NCBI RefSeq assembly: GCF_013408795.1
Contig: NZ_JACCCC010000001.1
Location: 1,364,001-1,428,000 of the forward strand
DNA: 64,000 bases
Direction of reading: 5' to 3'
From: Spinactinospora alkalitolerans
Lineage (GTDB): Bacteria; Actinomycetota; Actinomycetes; Streptosporangiales; Streptosporangiaceae
This document shows positions 19,653 through 30,053 of this stretch, in pieces; the first letter of the stretch is position 1; every line of letters starts with the position of its first letter. The notes beneath the pieces were generated by a model, which saw nothing but the letters and a program-made list of their open reading frames with translations, searched no databases and had not been told where the DNA came from. A program made the position numbers and the translations under genes.

Positions 19653-20564
19653 ATGAGCACCAGCGCCGACACGCCGCGCGCGGCCGCGCCCGACGGCGTC
19701 GCCATCGTCGACAAGCCCGCCGACTGGACGTCCCACGACGTCGTCGCGCGGGTCCGCAGACTGGCGGGGACCCGCAAGGTCGGCCACGCCGGCACGCTCG
19801 ACCCGATGGCCACCGGCGTGCTCGTGCTGGGCATCGGGAAGGGCACCCGGCTGCTGGGGCATCTCACGCTGACCGAGAAGGTCTACGAGGCCACCATCCG
19901 GCTGGGCGCGACCACCGACACCGACGACGCCGAGGGCGAGCCGCTGGCCCGGACGCCGGCCGACGGGGTCGACGACGCGGCGGTGCGCGCCGGCGCCGCG
20001 CGGCTCACCGGAGCGATCCAGCAGGTCCCGCCGCAGGTCAGCGCGATCAAGGTGAACGGCCGGCGCGCCTACAAGAAGGCCCGCGCTGGCGAGGAGGTCG
20101 AGCTCAAGGCCCGGCCGGTGACCGTGTCGGAGTTCGCCGTCGGCGACGTCCGGCGGGTGCCCGACTCCGAGGGGCTCCTCATCGACGTCGACGCCCGCGT
20201 CACCTGCTCCAGCGGCACCTACATCCGGTCGCTGGCCCGCGACCTGGGCGCGTCGCTGGGCGTCGGCGGCCACCTCACGGCGCTGCGCCGCACCAGGGTC
20301 GGCCCCTACGACCTGGCCGGGGCCCGCACGCTGGACCGGCTCGCCGAGGAGTTCACCGCGGTGCCGCTGGCCGAGGCGGTGTCGGTGGCCTTCCCCAGCC
20401 GCGTGCTGACCGAGGAGGAGGCGCGCAGGGTCGCCCACGGCAACCGCATCCCGGCCGCAGGCCTCGGTCCGGGGCCGATCGGCCTGTTCGCCCCGGACGG
20501 CAGCGTGCTCGCGCTCGCCGAGGAGCATCCCGGCTACAGCAAGCCGATCGTGGTGTTCGCCTAG
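19653..20564 (+). CDS. truB: tRNA pseudouridine(55) synthase TruB
   Basis: A 303-residue enzyme converting U55 of tRNAs to pseudouridine in the T-loop. GVAIVDKPADWTSHDVVARVRR and KVGHAGTLDPMATGVLVLGIGKGTRLL carry the motif with the catalytic Asp (TLDPMATG). YKKARAGEEVELKARPVTV and CSSGTYIRSLARDLG complete the fold. A C-terminal PUA-like domain (about 235-300) ends in AEEHPGYSKPIVVFA. It sits 65 bases after rbfA. A MITE-like element starts two bases beyond its TAG stop and separates it from ribF. Confidence 0.96.
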   Translation: MSTSADTPRAAAPDGVAIVDKPADWTSHDVVARVRRLAGTRKVGHAGTLDPMATGVLVLGIGKGTRLLGHLTLTEKVYEATIRLGATTDTDDAEGEPLARTPADGVDDAAVRAGAARLTGAIQQVPPQVSAIKVNGRRAYKKARAGEEVELKARPVTVSEFAVGDVRRVPDSEGLLIDVDARVTCSSGTYIRSLARDLGASLGVGGHLTALRRTRVGPYDLAGARTLDRLAEEFTAVPLAEAVSVAFPSRVLTEEEARRVAHGNRIPAAGLGPGPIGLFAPDGSVLALAEEHPGYSKPIVVFA

Positions 20565-20987
20565 CGGCAATGCCGTGAGATTGAGGTTCGCCGAGCCGGT
20601 GCCGACCGGTGTCCCACAGGTCTCCCCGGGGTCGAGCGTGCTTGGCAAGGCCGCGGTCAGCGCGTCGGCGGTGGCCGCGTGAGAGGTCTCGCCCGGCTTT
20701 TTACGCGCCAGAGTCCGGCCACCGGACCTGTACACGCGCCGACACCGCGACCTTTCGCGTCGCCGGCGCCGGCGCGCTGACGACAGCCTTGTTTCGCAGG
20801 CTCCGGCCAGGGGAGTAATGGCCCCGCAACACCCCTCGACACTCCCACCCGCTTCTCAACCTCACGGCATTGCGGCTGGCGGTGGCTCCAATCCCGATGG
20901 GGGCGTGGCTCGGCGGAGGAGGAGGCGCGGGGACGTGGCACCCTGGTTCGGGGAGGAACCCACCACCATCGGCGCGAGGGGAGCTGT
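20565..20987. other. truB-ribF intergenic region
   Basis: Most of this 423-base gap is the MITE-like element at 20567-20873. The remaining 114 bases hold GAGGGGAG upstream of the ribF GTG and no reading frame worth calling. Confidence 0.6.
20567..20873 (+). mobile_element. MITE-like element A, related to the resident IS4-family element
   Basis: The left end, GCAATGCCGTGAGATTGAG, and the inverted right end, GCAATGCCGTGAGGTTGAG, differ at one position in 19, bounding 307 bases with no gene. The first ten bases are identical to the terminal repeats of the insertion sequence at 31244-32727. Flanking octamers GCCTAGCG and GGCTGGCG match at 6 of 8 positions, consistent with an aged 8-bp target duplication. 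The interior (GCGCTGACGACAGCCTT, CAGGGGAGTAATGG) is similar to the element at 46178-46356. It lies two bases after the truB stop. Confidence 0.72.
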
Positions 20988-21941
20988 GTGATCGTGCGGC
21001 GTTGGCTCGGACCGGATGAGATACCCCGGGACTGGGGACGCTCCGTCGTGACCGTCGGGGTCTTCGACGGTGTGCACCGCGGCCACCAGACCATTCTGCG
21101 GCGGGCCGCCGAGCACGCCCGCAGGCTGGGGCTGCCCGTCGTGGTCGTCACGTTCGACCCGCACCCCGACTCCGTGGTGCGCGGGGGCGCGGCCCCGGCC
21201 GCGCTGACATCGGGGGAGCGCAAGGCCGCTCTGCTGGAGGAGCACGGCGCCGACGCCGTCTGCGTGCTGCCGTTCACCAGGGAGCTGGCGTCGCTGTCGG
21301 CGGAGGAGTTCGTCCAGCGCGTGCTCGTGGACCGGCTGCACACCGCCGCGGTCGTCGTGGGCGAGGACTTCCGGTTCGGCCACAAGGCCGCCGGCGACGT
21401 CGAGACACTGGTCACGCTGGGGGAGAAGTACGACTTCACCGCGGAGGGCGTCCGGCGGGTCGCGGGGGCCGACACCATCACCTCCACGCTGATCCGCGGC
21501 CTCGTCGCCGAGGGCGACGTCGCCGGAGCGCTGGAGGAGCTGGGGCGGCCGCACCGGGTCGAGGGCGTGGTGGTGCACGGCGCGGCCCGGGGCAGGGAGC
21601 TGCTCGGCTTCCCGACCGCCAACCTCGACCTCCCGCCCGGCACCGCGGTCCCCGCCGACGGGGTCTACGCCGGCCGGCTGCTGCCGGTCGGGCCGGACGA
21701 GGACGGATCGTGCTGGCCCGCCGCCGTCTCGGTCGGCACCAACCCGACCTTCGAGGGCGATCGGCGCACCGTCGAGGCCTACGCGCTGGACCGCGACGAC
21801 CTCGACCTCTACGGCCGGCACATGGCAGTGGACCTCCTGCACCACATCCGGCCGATGCTGCGCTTCGACAGCGTCGGGGAGCTCATCGAGGCCATGGCCC
21901 GCGACGTCGCCCGCACCAGGGAACTGCTCATCGGGGAGTGA
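20988..21941 (+). CDS. ribF: Bifunctional riboflavin kinase/FAD synthetase
   Basis: A 317-residue enzyme making FMN from riboflavin and then FAD. The N-terminal FAD synthetase nucleotidyltransferase domain (about 15-185) has SVVTVGVFDGVHRGHQTIL (GxFDGxHxGH), VVVVTFDPHPD and VGEDFRFGHKAAGD. The C-terminal riboflavin kinase domain (about 190-310) has GFPTANLDLPPGTAVPADGVYAG, the PTAN motif, and VSVGTNPTFEG. GTG 20988 follows GAGGGGAG. No FMN riboswitch is seen in front of it. Cytoplasmic. Confidence 0.96.
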   Translation: MIVRRWLGPDEIPRDWGRSVVTVGVFDGVHRGHQTILRRAAEHARRLGLPVVVVTFDPHPDSVVRGGAAPAALTSGERKAALLEEHGADAVCVLPFTRELASLSAEEFVQRVLVDRLHTAAVVVGEDFRFGHKAAGDVETLVTLGEKYDFTAEGVRRVAGADTITSTLIRGLVAEGDVAGALEELGRPHRVEGVVVHGAARGRELLGFPTANLDLPPGTAVPADGVYAGRLLPVGPDEDGSCWPAAVSVGTNPTFEGDRRTVEAYALDRDDLDLYGRHMAVDLLHHIRPMLRFDSVGELIEAMARDVARTRELLIGE

Positions 21942-22006
21942 CCCCGGCCGCCTCCCGCGGCCCCGGCGCCCGCCGAGCGGTGGTCCGGGCGGGCGCGGGA
22001 AGGTAG

Positions 22007-22012
22007 TACGCT
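22007..22012 (+). promoter_or_regulatory. Candidate -10 box for rpsO
   Basis: TACGCT inside GGTAGTACGCTGAAG fits the actinobacterial TANNNT -10 pattern. It would give rpsO a 5' leader near 190 bases, long enough for an S15 autoregulatory structure, which I could not identify. Confidence 0.35.
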
Positions 22013-22211
22013 GAAGAGCAGCCGGTCCGATGACCGGCGTCTTCGATCGTGCCCGACGGGCGTCGAGGGCGGCACCGCCCCCGCTCCGCGCGATCGCCGA
22101 TCCACCCGGTGACTGTTCGCACGCATGGTCGCCGGATCCGCGCCGGCTCCCTCTTCGAGGGCGGCGCGGACATTCACAGCACCGGCGTGCCGAGAACTGA
22201 GAAGGAGCGTC

Positions 22212-22481
22212 GTGTCGATCGACACCGCCACGAAGAACAAGATCATCGCCGAGTACGCCACCAAGGACGGCGACACCGGCTCCCCCGATGTCCAGGTCGC
22301 GATCCTGACGCACCGGATCATCGAGCTCACCGAGCACCTGAAGTCGCACAAGCACGACCACCACAGCCGTCGCGGCCTGCTCCTGATGGTCGGTCGCCGG
22401 CGCCGCCTTCTGCAGTACATCGCGAAGAAGGACATCAACCGCTACCGCAAGCTGATCGAGCGCCTCGGTCTGCGCCGCTAG
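22212..22481 (+). CDS. rpsO: 30S ribosomal protein S15
   Basis: An 89-residue primary 16S rRNA-binding protein of the central domain. GTG 22212 follows AAGGAG and gives [73 protein letters not shown] and [12 protein letters not shown] are family hallmarks. It sits immediately upstream of pnp as in most bacteria, though here 378 bases with a hairpin and tandem repeats intervene. Confidence 0.97.
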   Translation: MSIDTATKNKIIAEYATKDGDTGSPDVQVAILTHRIIELTEHLKSHKHDHHSRRGLLLMVGRRRRLLQYIAKKDINRYRKLIERLGLRR

Positions 22482-22496
22482 CGGACATCTCAGCCA

Positions 22497-22520
22497 AGGG
22501 AGTGGCCACGGCCGCTCCCT
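22497..22520 (+). terminator. Hairpin after rpsO
   Basis: AGGGAGTGGCC (22497-22507) pairs with GGCCGCTCCCT (22510-22520) with one G-U pair, starting 15 bases past the rpsO stop. A likely terminator or processing hairpin. The inner pairs must open to allow a loop. Confidence 0.6.
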
Positions 22521-22527
22521 CTCTTGT

Positions 22528-22610
22528 AGTAGTGCGACACCAGATCGGTTTCGCGGGAGTGCGATACCAAATTGCTTTTCGTGGGAGTGCGATACCAAAT
22601 TGATTCTTAG
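22528..22610 (+). repeat. Three tandem units of about 27 bases
   Basis: The phrase AGTGCGAYACCARATYG begins at 22531, 22558 and 22586. Copies two and three share 20 identical bases (GGGAGTGCGATACCAAATTG) and copy one is diverged. Each is followed by a short T-rich segment. The local base composition is much more AT-rich than its surroundings. The origin is unknown; the repeat lies directly after the rpsO hairpin. Confidence 0.7.
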
Positions 22611-22859
22611 TACTCTGGTGTGAGACCGGCCGCCGTGGCCTGCGGGGCAACCGCCGCGCGGCGGTCGACAACCGAATCGAGCGCTTTCCCGCGCCCCTAC
22701 CTCCGGCTGCCACGTCGCCGCCGGTCCTCGGTAGTGGTCTTCGGCCCGCCCGCAGGCGCGCCGAGGGCTTCGATCGATGGCCGGCCGTCGTGATCGACGA
22801 GACGACACCGGGGCACGGACGCGGGATCTCGAGTATCCAATCCGTGTAGGAGGTCGCCC

Positions 22860-25151
22860 ATGGAGGGCGCATATTCCGCCGAGGCCGTGATCGACAACGG
22901 CCGCTTCGGCACCCGTACCATCCGCTTCGAGACGGGTCGGCTGGCCCGCCAGGCCGCCGGCTCCGCCGTGGCCTACCTCGACGACGAGACCATGGTCCTG
23001 TCCGCGACCACGGCCTCCAAGCGTCCGAAGGACAACCTCGACTTCTTCCCGCTGACGGTGGACGTCGAGGAGCGGATGTACGCCGCGGGCCGCATCCCCG
23101 GCTCGTTCTTCCGGCGCGAGGGCCGTCCCTCCGAGGACGCCATCCTCACCTGCCGCCTGATCGACCGGCCGCTGCGCCCGTCGTTCAAGAAGGGGCTGCG
23201 CAACGAGATCCAGGTCGTCGAGACGATCATGGCGCTGCACCCCGACCACCTCTACGACGTCGTGGCGATCAACGCCGCCTCGATGTCCACCCAGATCTCC
23301 GGCCTGCCGTTCTCCGGCCCGATCGGCGGCGTCCGGGTGGCGCTGATCGAGGGGCAGTGGGTGGCGTTCCCGACCCACACCGAGCTCGCCGACGCCACCT
23401 TCGACATGGTCGTCGCCGGCCGCGTGCTGGAGGACGGCGACGTCGCGATCATGATGGTCGAGGCCGAGTCCACGCCGAACACGCTCAAGCTGGTCGCCGA
23501 CGGGGCCGTCGGCCCCAACGAGCAGACCGTCGCCGAGGGCCTGGACGCGGCCAAGCCGTTCATCAAGGTGCTGTGCCGGGCGCAGCAGGCGCTGGCCGAC
23601 CAGGCCACCAAGGAGACCGGCGAGTTCCCGGTCTTCCTCGACTACGAGGACGACGTCTACACCGCGGTCGAGAACGAGACCCGCGCCGAGCTGGCCCAGG
23701 CGCTGACCATCGCCGACAAGCAGGACCGCGAGGCCGAGCTCGACCGGGTCAAGGCGCTGGCCGCCGAGAAGCTCGCCGAGGCCTTCGAGGGACGAGAGAA
23801 GGAGATCGGCGCGGCGTTCCGCTCGCTGACCAAGCAGCTCGTGCGCGAGCGGGTCATCCGCGACCAGGTCCGCATCGACGGCCGCGGGCCCAAGGACATC
23901 CGGCAGCTCACCGCCGAGGTCGGCGTGATCCCGCGGGTGCACGGCTCGGCGGTGTTCGAGCGCGGCGAGACCCAGATCCTGGGCGTCACCACGCTGAACA
24001 TGCTGCGCATGGAGCAGATGGTCGACACGCTCAACCCCGAGCGGACCAAGCGCTACATGCACAACTACAACTTCCCGCCGTACTCCACCGGTGAGACCGG
24101 CCGCGTCGGTTCGCCCAAGCGCCGCGAGATCGGCCACGGCGCGCTCGCCGAGCGGGCGCTGCTGCCGGTGCTGCCGTCCCGCGAGGAGTTCCCCTACGCG
24201 ATCCGGCAGGTATCGGAGGCCGTCGGCTCCAACGGCTCCACCTCCATGGGATCGGTCTGCGCCTCGACGATGTCGCTGATGTCGGCCGGCGTCCCGCTCA
24301 GGGAGATGGTCGCCGGCATCGCGATGGGCCTGATCAGCGAGGGCGGCGAGTACGTCACGCTGACCGACATCCTCGGCGCCGAGGACGCGTTCGGCGACAT
24401 GGACTTCAAGGTCGCCGGCACCCAGGAACTCATCACCGCGCTGCAGCTCGACACCAAGCTCGACGGCATCCCGGCCTCCGTGCTGGCCGCCGCGCTGCAG
24501 CAGGCCCGGGGCGCACGCCTGGCCATCCTGGACGTCATGCAGGAGGCCATCGAGCGTCCGGCCGAGATGAGCCCGCACGCGCCGCGCATCCTCACCGTCA
24601 AGGTGCCCGTCGACAAGATCGGCGAGGTCATCGGCCCCAAGGGCAAGATGATCAACTCGATCCAGGACGAGACCGGCGCCGAGATCACCATCGAGGACGA
24701 CGGCACGATCTACATCGGCGCTACCGACGGCCCGTCCGCCGAGGCCGCGCGCGACACGATCAACAGCATCGCCAACCCGACGATGCCGGAGGTCGGCGAC
24801 CGCTACCTGGGCACGGTCGTCAAGACGACGGCGTTCGGCGCGTTCGTCTCGCTGCTGCCCGGCAAGGACGGCCTGCTGCACATCTCGCAGATCCGCAAGC
24901 TGCACGGCGGCAAGCGCATCGAGAACATCGACGACGTGATCAGCATCGGCGAGAAGATCCAGGTCGAGATCCGCGAGATCGACGACCGCGGCAAGCTCTC
25001 CCTGGTCCCGGTCGAGGTCGTCGAGGCCGAGGCGGCCGGTTCCGAGTCCTCCGGCGCCGACGCGGCCGAGGGCAACGGCGAGGCCCCCTCCTCCGGCGAC
25101 GGTGAGCGCCGGCGCCGCCGCACCCGCGGCGGTCGGGGCGAGAACACCTGA
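22860..25151 (+). CDS. pnp: Polyribonucleotide nucleotidyltransferase (PNPase)
   Basis: A 763-residue 3'-5' phosphorolytic exoribonuclease; in actinomycetes also a polynucleotide polymerase adding 3' tails. Two RNase PH folds (about 15-240 and 340-560) surround a helical domain; the second has [20 protein letters not shown] and the [22 protein letters not shown] region. A KH domain ([25 protein letters not shown]) and an S1 domain ([31 protein letters not shown]) follow. It ends in a long acidic/Ser-rich tail and [12 protein letters not shown] 22860 has AGGAGGT upstream. Single transcription unit ending in a strong hairpin. Confidence 0.97.
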   Translation: MEGAYSAEAVIDNGRFGTRTIRFETGRLARQAAGSAVAYLDDETMVLSATTASKRPKDNLDFFPLTVDVEERMYAAGRIPGSFFRREGRPSEDAILTCRLIDRPLRPSFKKGLRNEIQVVETIMALHPDHLYDVVAINAASMSTQISGLPFSGPIGGVRVALIEGQWVAFPTHTELADATFDMVVAGRVLEDGDVAIMMVEAESTPNTLKLVADGAVGPNEQTVAEGLDAAKPFIKVLCRAQQALADQATKETGEFPVFLDYEDDVYTAVENETRAELAQALTIADKQDREAELDRVKALAAEKLAEAFEGREKEIGAAFRSLTKQLVRERVIRDQVRIDGRGPKDIRQLTAEVGVIPRVHGSAVFERGETQILGVTTLNMLRMEQMVDTLNPERTKRYMHNYNFPPYSTGETGRVGSPKRREIGHGALAERALLPVLPSREEFPYAIRQVSEAVGSNGSTSMGSVCASTMSLMSAGVPLREMVAGIAMGLISEGGEYVTLTDILGAEDAFGDMDFKVAGTQELITALQLDTKLDGIPASVLAAALQQARGARLAILDVMQEAIERPAEMSPHAPRILTVKVPVDKIGEVIGPKGKMINSIQDETGAEITIEDDGTIYIGATDGPSAEAARDTINSIANPTMPEVGDRYLGTVVKTTAFGAFVSLLPGKDGLLHISQIRKLHGGKRIENIDDVISIGEKIQVEIREIDDRGKLSLVPVEVVEAEAAGSESSGADAAEGNGEAPSSGDGERRRRRTRGGRGENT

Positions 25152-25168
25152 TCCGCAGCCCGGCTCGA

Positions 25169-25205
25169 AAGGGCGGTCGCACCGTGTGCCGGTGCGACCG
25201 CCCTT
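25169..25205 (+). terminator. 15-bp perfect hairpin after pnp
   Basis: AAGGGCGGTCGCACC at 25169-25183 pairs with 25191-25205 around a 7-base loop, 18 bases beyond the pnp stop. Strong terminator candidate separating pnp from the M16 peptidase gene. Confidence 0.85.
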
Positions 25206-25237
25206 GAATCTTCGTGGAGACGTGGAGACAAGGACGT

Positions 25238-27401
<2,164 letters not shown>

Positions 27402-27404
<3 letters not shown>

Positions 27405-27684
27405 GGTTTGCAGAAGTCGAGTGGGCCTTTAGGTGCAGGGACGGTTCTGCGGGAGGTCGCCGGGAGAGTGCGGCCCTCTTGGCGCGTCCTTCACCGGTGA
27501 GCCCGGCGTGGGGCCGCGCCTCCCGGCCGAAGCGGTGGCGCGGGTTCGCGCACACCTTTGCCGTCTGCTTCGGCGGCGGGGCGCGGCCCACCGGCGGCGA
27601 TAAAGCATCCCGCCCGAGGAAAGGGGCCGCGCTCCCGCCGCAGCCTCCCCGCCATCCCACCCCGCACAACTTCTGCAAACCTCA
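27402..27684 (+). mobile_element. MITE-like element with 16-bp terminal inverted repeats
   Basis: TGAGGTTTGCAGAAGT at 27402-27417 is repeated perfectly inverted at 27669-27684, bounding 283 bases with no supported gene. The terminal repeat supplies the dapB stop codon TGA. Just outside, GAGTTCTGCGGAAGTCCGGTGGGGCC (27690 onward) resembles the left end (GAGGTTTGCAGAAGTCGAGTGGGCC), as though a second, decayed copy end follows. No clear target duplication was found. It is unrelated in its ends to the IS4-type elements. Confidence 0.62.
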
Positions 27685-27799
27685 GTACCGAGTTCTGCGG
27701 AAGTCCGGTGGGGCCGTCGGTGGCCATCGGTTGCGGTTCGGTTACCGGAGGCCTGCTGTGCGGCGCTTCTCTCGGCGATCTTGACCGTGAGTTTTGACC

Positions 27800-28030
27800 T
27801 TGGCCTCTGGGGATTGTGAAGCCTCAGCCACAGGTGGGATCCGCGGTGACCGGGCGATCCTCTCGCGTGGCCGAAGGCCTATGAAAGGGATCGCACCGGC
27901 GCCGCGCCGCCCACGCCGTCTGCTTGGGCGCCGGGCCGAAACCGCGGTGTCGGCCTGCGTCCACGGTGTCGGCCCGCCCTCCCTCCTGGGGCGGGCCTTC
28001 ACGACCCCCTGGGGTCGAGGAGGGGGGCCA
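27800..28030 (+). repeat. Dispersed repeat D1 (inverted partner at 32765-32995)
   Basis: A 32-base block starting GGGATCCGCGGTGACC (27836-27867) is identical to the reverse complement of 32863-32894. Similarity extends on both sides (GTGAAGCCTCA, GGCCGAAGGCCYAT, and farther on CCCTCCCTCCTGGGG and CCCCCTGGGGTCGAGGAG). The pair brackets the polymerase-like gene, the NlpC/P60 gene and the insertion sequence in inverted orientation. Confidence 0.75.
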
Positions 28031-28073
28031 CCCGCGCGCCCACTCCGTCCCGGGCCCGAGGTTCAAACCCAAG

Positions 28074-28121
28074 TTGAAGTTGTCGGGCCTTAAAACGCTG
28101 CGATAACCCCGACAACTTCAA
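28074..28121 (+). repeat. 14-bp perfect inverted repeat upstream of polymerase-like gene
   Basis: TTGAAGTTGTCGGG (28074-28087) is repeated inverted at 28108-28121 around a 20-base AT-rich spacer, about 95 bases before the next start codon. It may be an operator or leader hairpin for that gene, or the end of a repeat. It has no trailing T-run, which argues against a simple terminator. Confidence 0.55.
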
Positions 28122-28216
28122 GATCGGCGCAGCTGCGCCCTTCCCGGTCCGGCGCACCCGCGTGTTCCCCCGCGGATATGGGTCCGTTTGTCACTGGAGA
28201 GGAGCACACTGGAAGC

Positions 28217-29935
28217 ATGCGCATCGCGGTGGTCCCGGACGGAGAGGGCGGGGGACGACTGCGCGAACTCGCCGCCGACGGGGTGTCGGAGGCGAGCCTG
28301 TGGCGGGTCAGCGACCTCGCCGGCGCCATCGCCGACTATGAGAAGCACGCGGCGGAGTCGCCGAGGTGGGTGTGGGCGTCCACCGACGAGGTCTACCCGC
28401 CCCTCATGGAGCACTCGCTGCGGATCGGCCGGTGCCACGACGTCGCACTGGTCGAGGCGCTGCTGCTGGGCCACCAGGGGCGCTTCGGCGAGGCGCGCTC
28501 GCTGGGCGCGGCGTGGGCGCGGCTGCACGGCCGCGACGTCCCGCCCGACCTCGCTCACCACCCCGGCACCGGCGTCGTCCCCCAGGCGACGCTGTTCGAA
28601 CCCGACCTCTCCACGCTGCCGCCCGACGTCGACCGGCTCGCCGCGCTCGTCGAGGTCCACGCCGACCAGCAGCGCCGCATCGCCGCGCTCCCGAGTCCCG
28701 ACCGGTTCGCGCTGCTGGCGGCCGTGGAGTCCGCCGGAGCCCTGGCAGCGGTGGAGATGGCCCACGTCGGCGTGCCCTGGCGCGCCGACGTCCACGACAA
28801 GCTGCTCACCGAGCAGCTCGGCCCGCGCCCCTCCGCCGGCGCCCGCCCCGGCGTGCTGGCCGAGCTCGCCGAGCGGATCAGCGACGCGTTCGGCCGCCAG
28901 GTCAACCCCGACTCCCCGGCCCAGTTGCTCAGGGCGTTCGCCGCCATCGGCCATCCGGTCCCCTCCACCCGCTCGTGGGTGCTGCGCCGGGTGGAGCACC
29001 CCGTCGTGCCGCTGCTGCTGCGCTACAAGGAGCTGGCCCGGCTGCACTCGGCCAACGGATGGACGTGGCTGGACACCTGGGTCCAGCATGGCCGGTTCCG
29101 GCCGGACTACGTTGTGGGCGGCGTCGTCTCCGGCCGCTGGGCCACGCGCGGCGGCGGGGCCCTGCAGATCCCCAAGGTCGTGCGCCGCGCGGTGGTCGCC
29201 GACCCCGACTGGACGCTGATCGCCGCCGACGCCGGCCAGCTCGAACCCCGCATCCTCGCCGCGGTCTCCGGCGACCACGCGCTCGCCGCCGCGGCCGGCA
29301 GCGACGACCTCTACGCCCGCCTGGCCGGCGCGTTCGAGGGCGACCGCCAGCGGGCCAAGATCGGCGTGCTGGCCGCCATGTACGGCCAGACCGGCGGGGA
29401 CGCCGCCCCGCTGCTGCGCACCATGCGGCGCACGTTCCCGCGCGCGATGGAGTACGTGGACGCCGCGGCCCGGGCGGGGGAGGAGGGGCTGCTGGTGCGC
29501 TCCTGGCTGGGGCGCACCTGCCCGCCGCCCTCGCCCATGTGGCGGCGCATCGTGCTGGGCGACGCCGGGTCCGGTGCCCCGGACGGGCGCGATGGGCGGG
29601 ACTCCGATGAAGGCGACCCCGCCGGCCGTGCGGCGCGCGAACGGGGCCGGTTCACCCGCAACTTCGTCATCCAGGCCACGGCGGCCGAATGGGCCCTGGT
29701 GTTCATGGCCGCCGTGCGGCGCGGGCTCGCCGCGCTCGATCCCGGCGCCGGAGTTCCGCAGACGGTCTTCTTCCAGCACGACGAGCTCGTCCTGCACGTC
29801 CCGCGCGCCGCGGTCGATTCGGCGGTCGAGGTGCTGCGCGGGGCCGAGGTCGAGACCCGTCACCTGCTGTTCGGCGCGACCGAGGTGCGGTTCCCCTTGG
29901 ACATCGCGGTGGTGGAGTGCTACGCGGACGCGTGA
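28217..29935 (+). CDS. Family A DNA polymerase-like protein with exonuclease-like N-terminus
   Basis: A 572-residue protein starting at ATG 28217 behind GGAAG. The C-terminal half carries the three palm motifs of family A polymerases: motif A TLIAADAGQLEPRILA, motif B RQRAKIGVLAAMYGQTGG and motif C FFQHDELVLHVP, so polymerase activity is possible. The N-terminal half resembles the truncated 3'-5' exonuclease region of the actinobacterial proteins annotated as bifunctional 3'-5' exonuclease/DNA polymerase; I see no intact DEDD set. No 5' nuclease domain is present, so it is not PolI. A variable Gly/Asp/Arg-rich insertion lies near residues 450-475. Its physiological role in actinomycetes is unknown. 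Confidence 0.85.
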   Translation: MRIAVVPDGEGGGRLRELAADGVSEASLWRVSDLAGAIADYEKHAAESPRWVWASTDEVYPPLMEHSLRIGRCHDVALVEALLLGHQGRFGEARSLGAAWARLHGRDVPPDLAHHPGTGVVPQATLFEPDLSTLPPDVDRLAALVEVHADQQRRIAALPSPDRFALLAAVESAGALAAVEMAHVGVPWRADVHDKLLTEQLGPRPSAGARPGVLAELAERISDAFGRQVNPDSPAQLLRAFAAIGHPVPSTRSWVLRRVEHPVVPLLLRYKELARLHSANGWTWLDTWVQHGRFRPDYVVGGVVSGRWATRGGGALQIPKVVRRAVVADPDWTLIAADAGQLEPRILAAVSGDHALAAAAGSDDLYARLAGAFEGDRQRAKIGVLAAMYGQTGGDAAPLLRTMRRTFPRAMEYVDAAARAGEEGLLVRSWLGRTCPPPSPMWRRIVLGDAGSGAPDGRDGRDSDEGDPAGRAARERGRFTRNFVIQATAAEWALVFMAAVRRGLAALDPGAGVPQTVFFQHDELVLHVPRAAVDSAVEVLRGAEVETRHLLFGATEVRFPLDIAVVECYADA

Positions 29936-30053
29936 GGCGCCGCGTCGCGGCGGCCGGATGCCGCGTCGTTCATGCTTTCGCGGCTTGAAACCCGCCCGTT
30001 TTGGACCCATCCTTGTACCCAACGTGGCAGCGCGCTGGAAGGTGGGTTCGAGG

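Larger units (their letters stand above)
22482..22859. other. rpsO-pnp intergenic region
   Basis: Contains the rpsO hairpin (22497-22520), a three-copy 27-28 base tandem repeat of distinctly lower GC (22528-22610), and about 240 bases of pnp leader ending in AGGAGG. RNase III sites that autoregulate pnp in enterobacteria were not identifiable. No gene seen. Confidence 0.55.
27405..28216. other. Long repeat-filled intergenic region
   Basis: More than 800 bases between dapB and the polymerase-like gene carry only repeats: the 283-base inverted-repeat element, dispersed repeat D1 (27800-28030) and a 14-bp inverted repeat (28074-28121). Several open frames exist on both strands but lack ribosome sites and have compositions expected of GC-rich shadows, so none is called. 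Confidence 0.6.

Noticed and set aside
20988-21000. FMN riboswitch before ribF
   Set aside because: The leader is the MITE-like element plus about 110 bases, with none of the conserved RFN elements.
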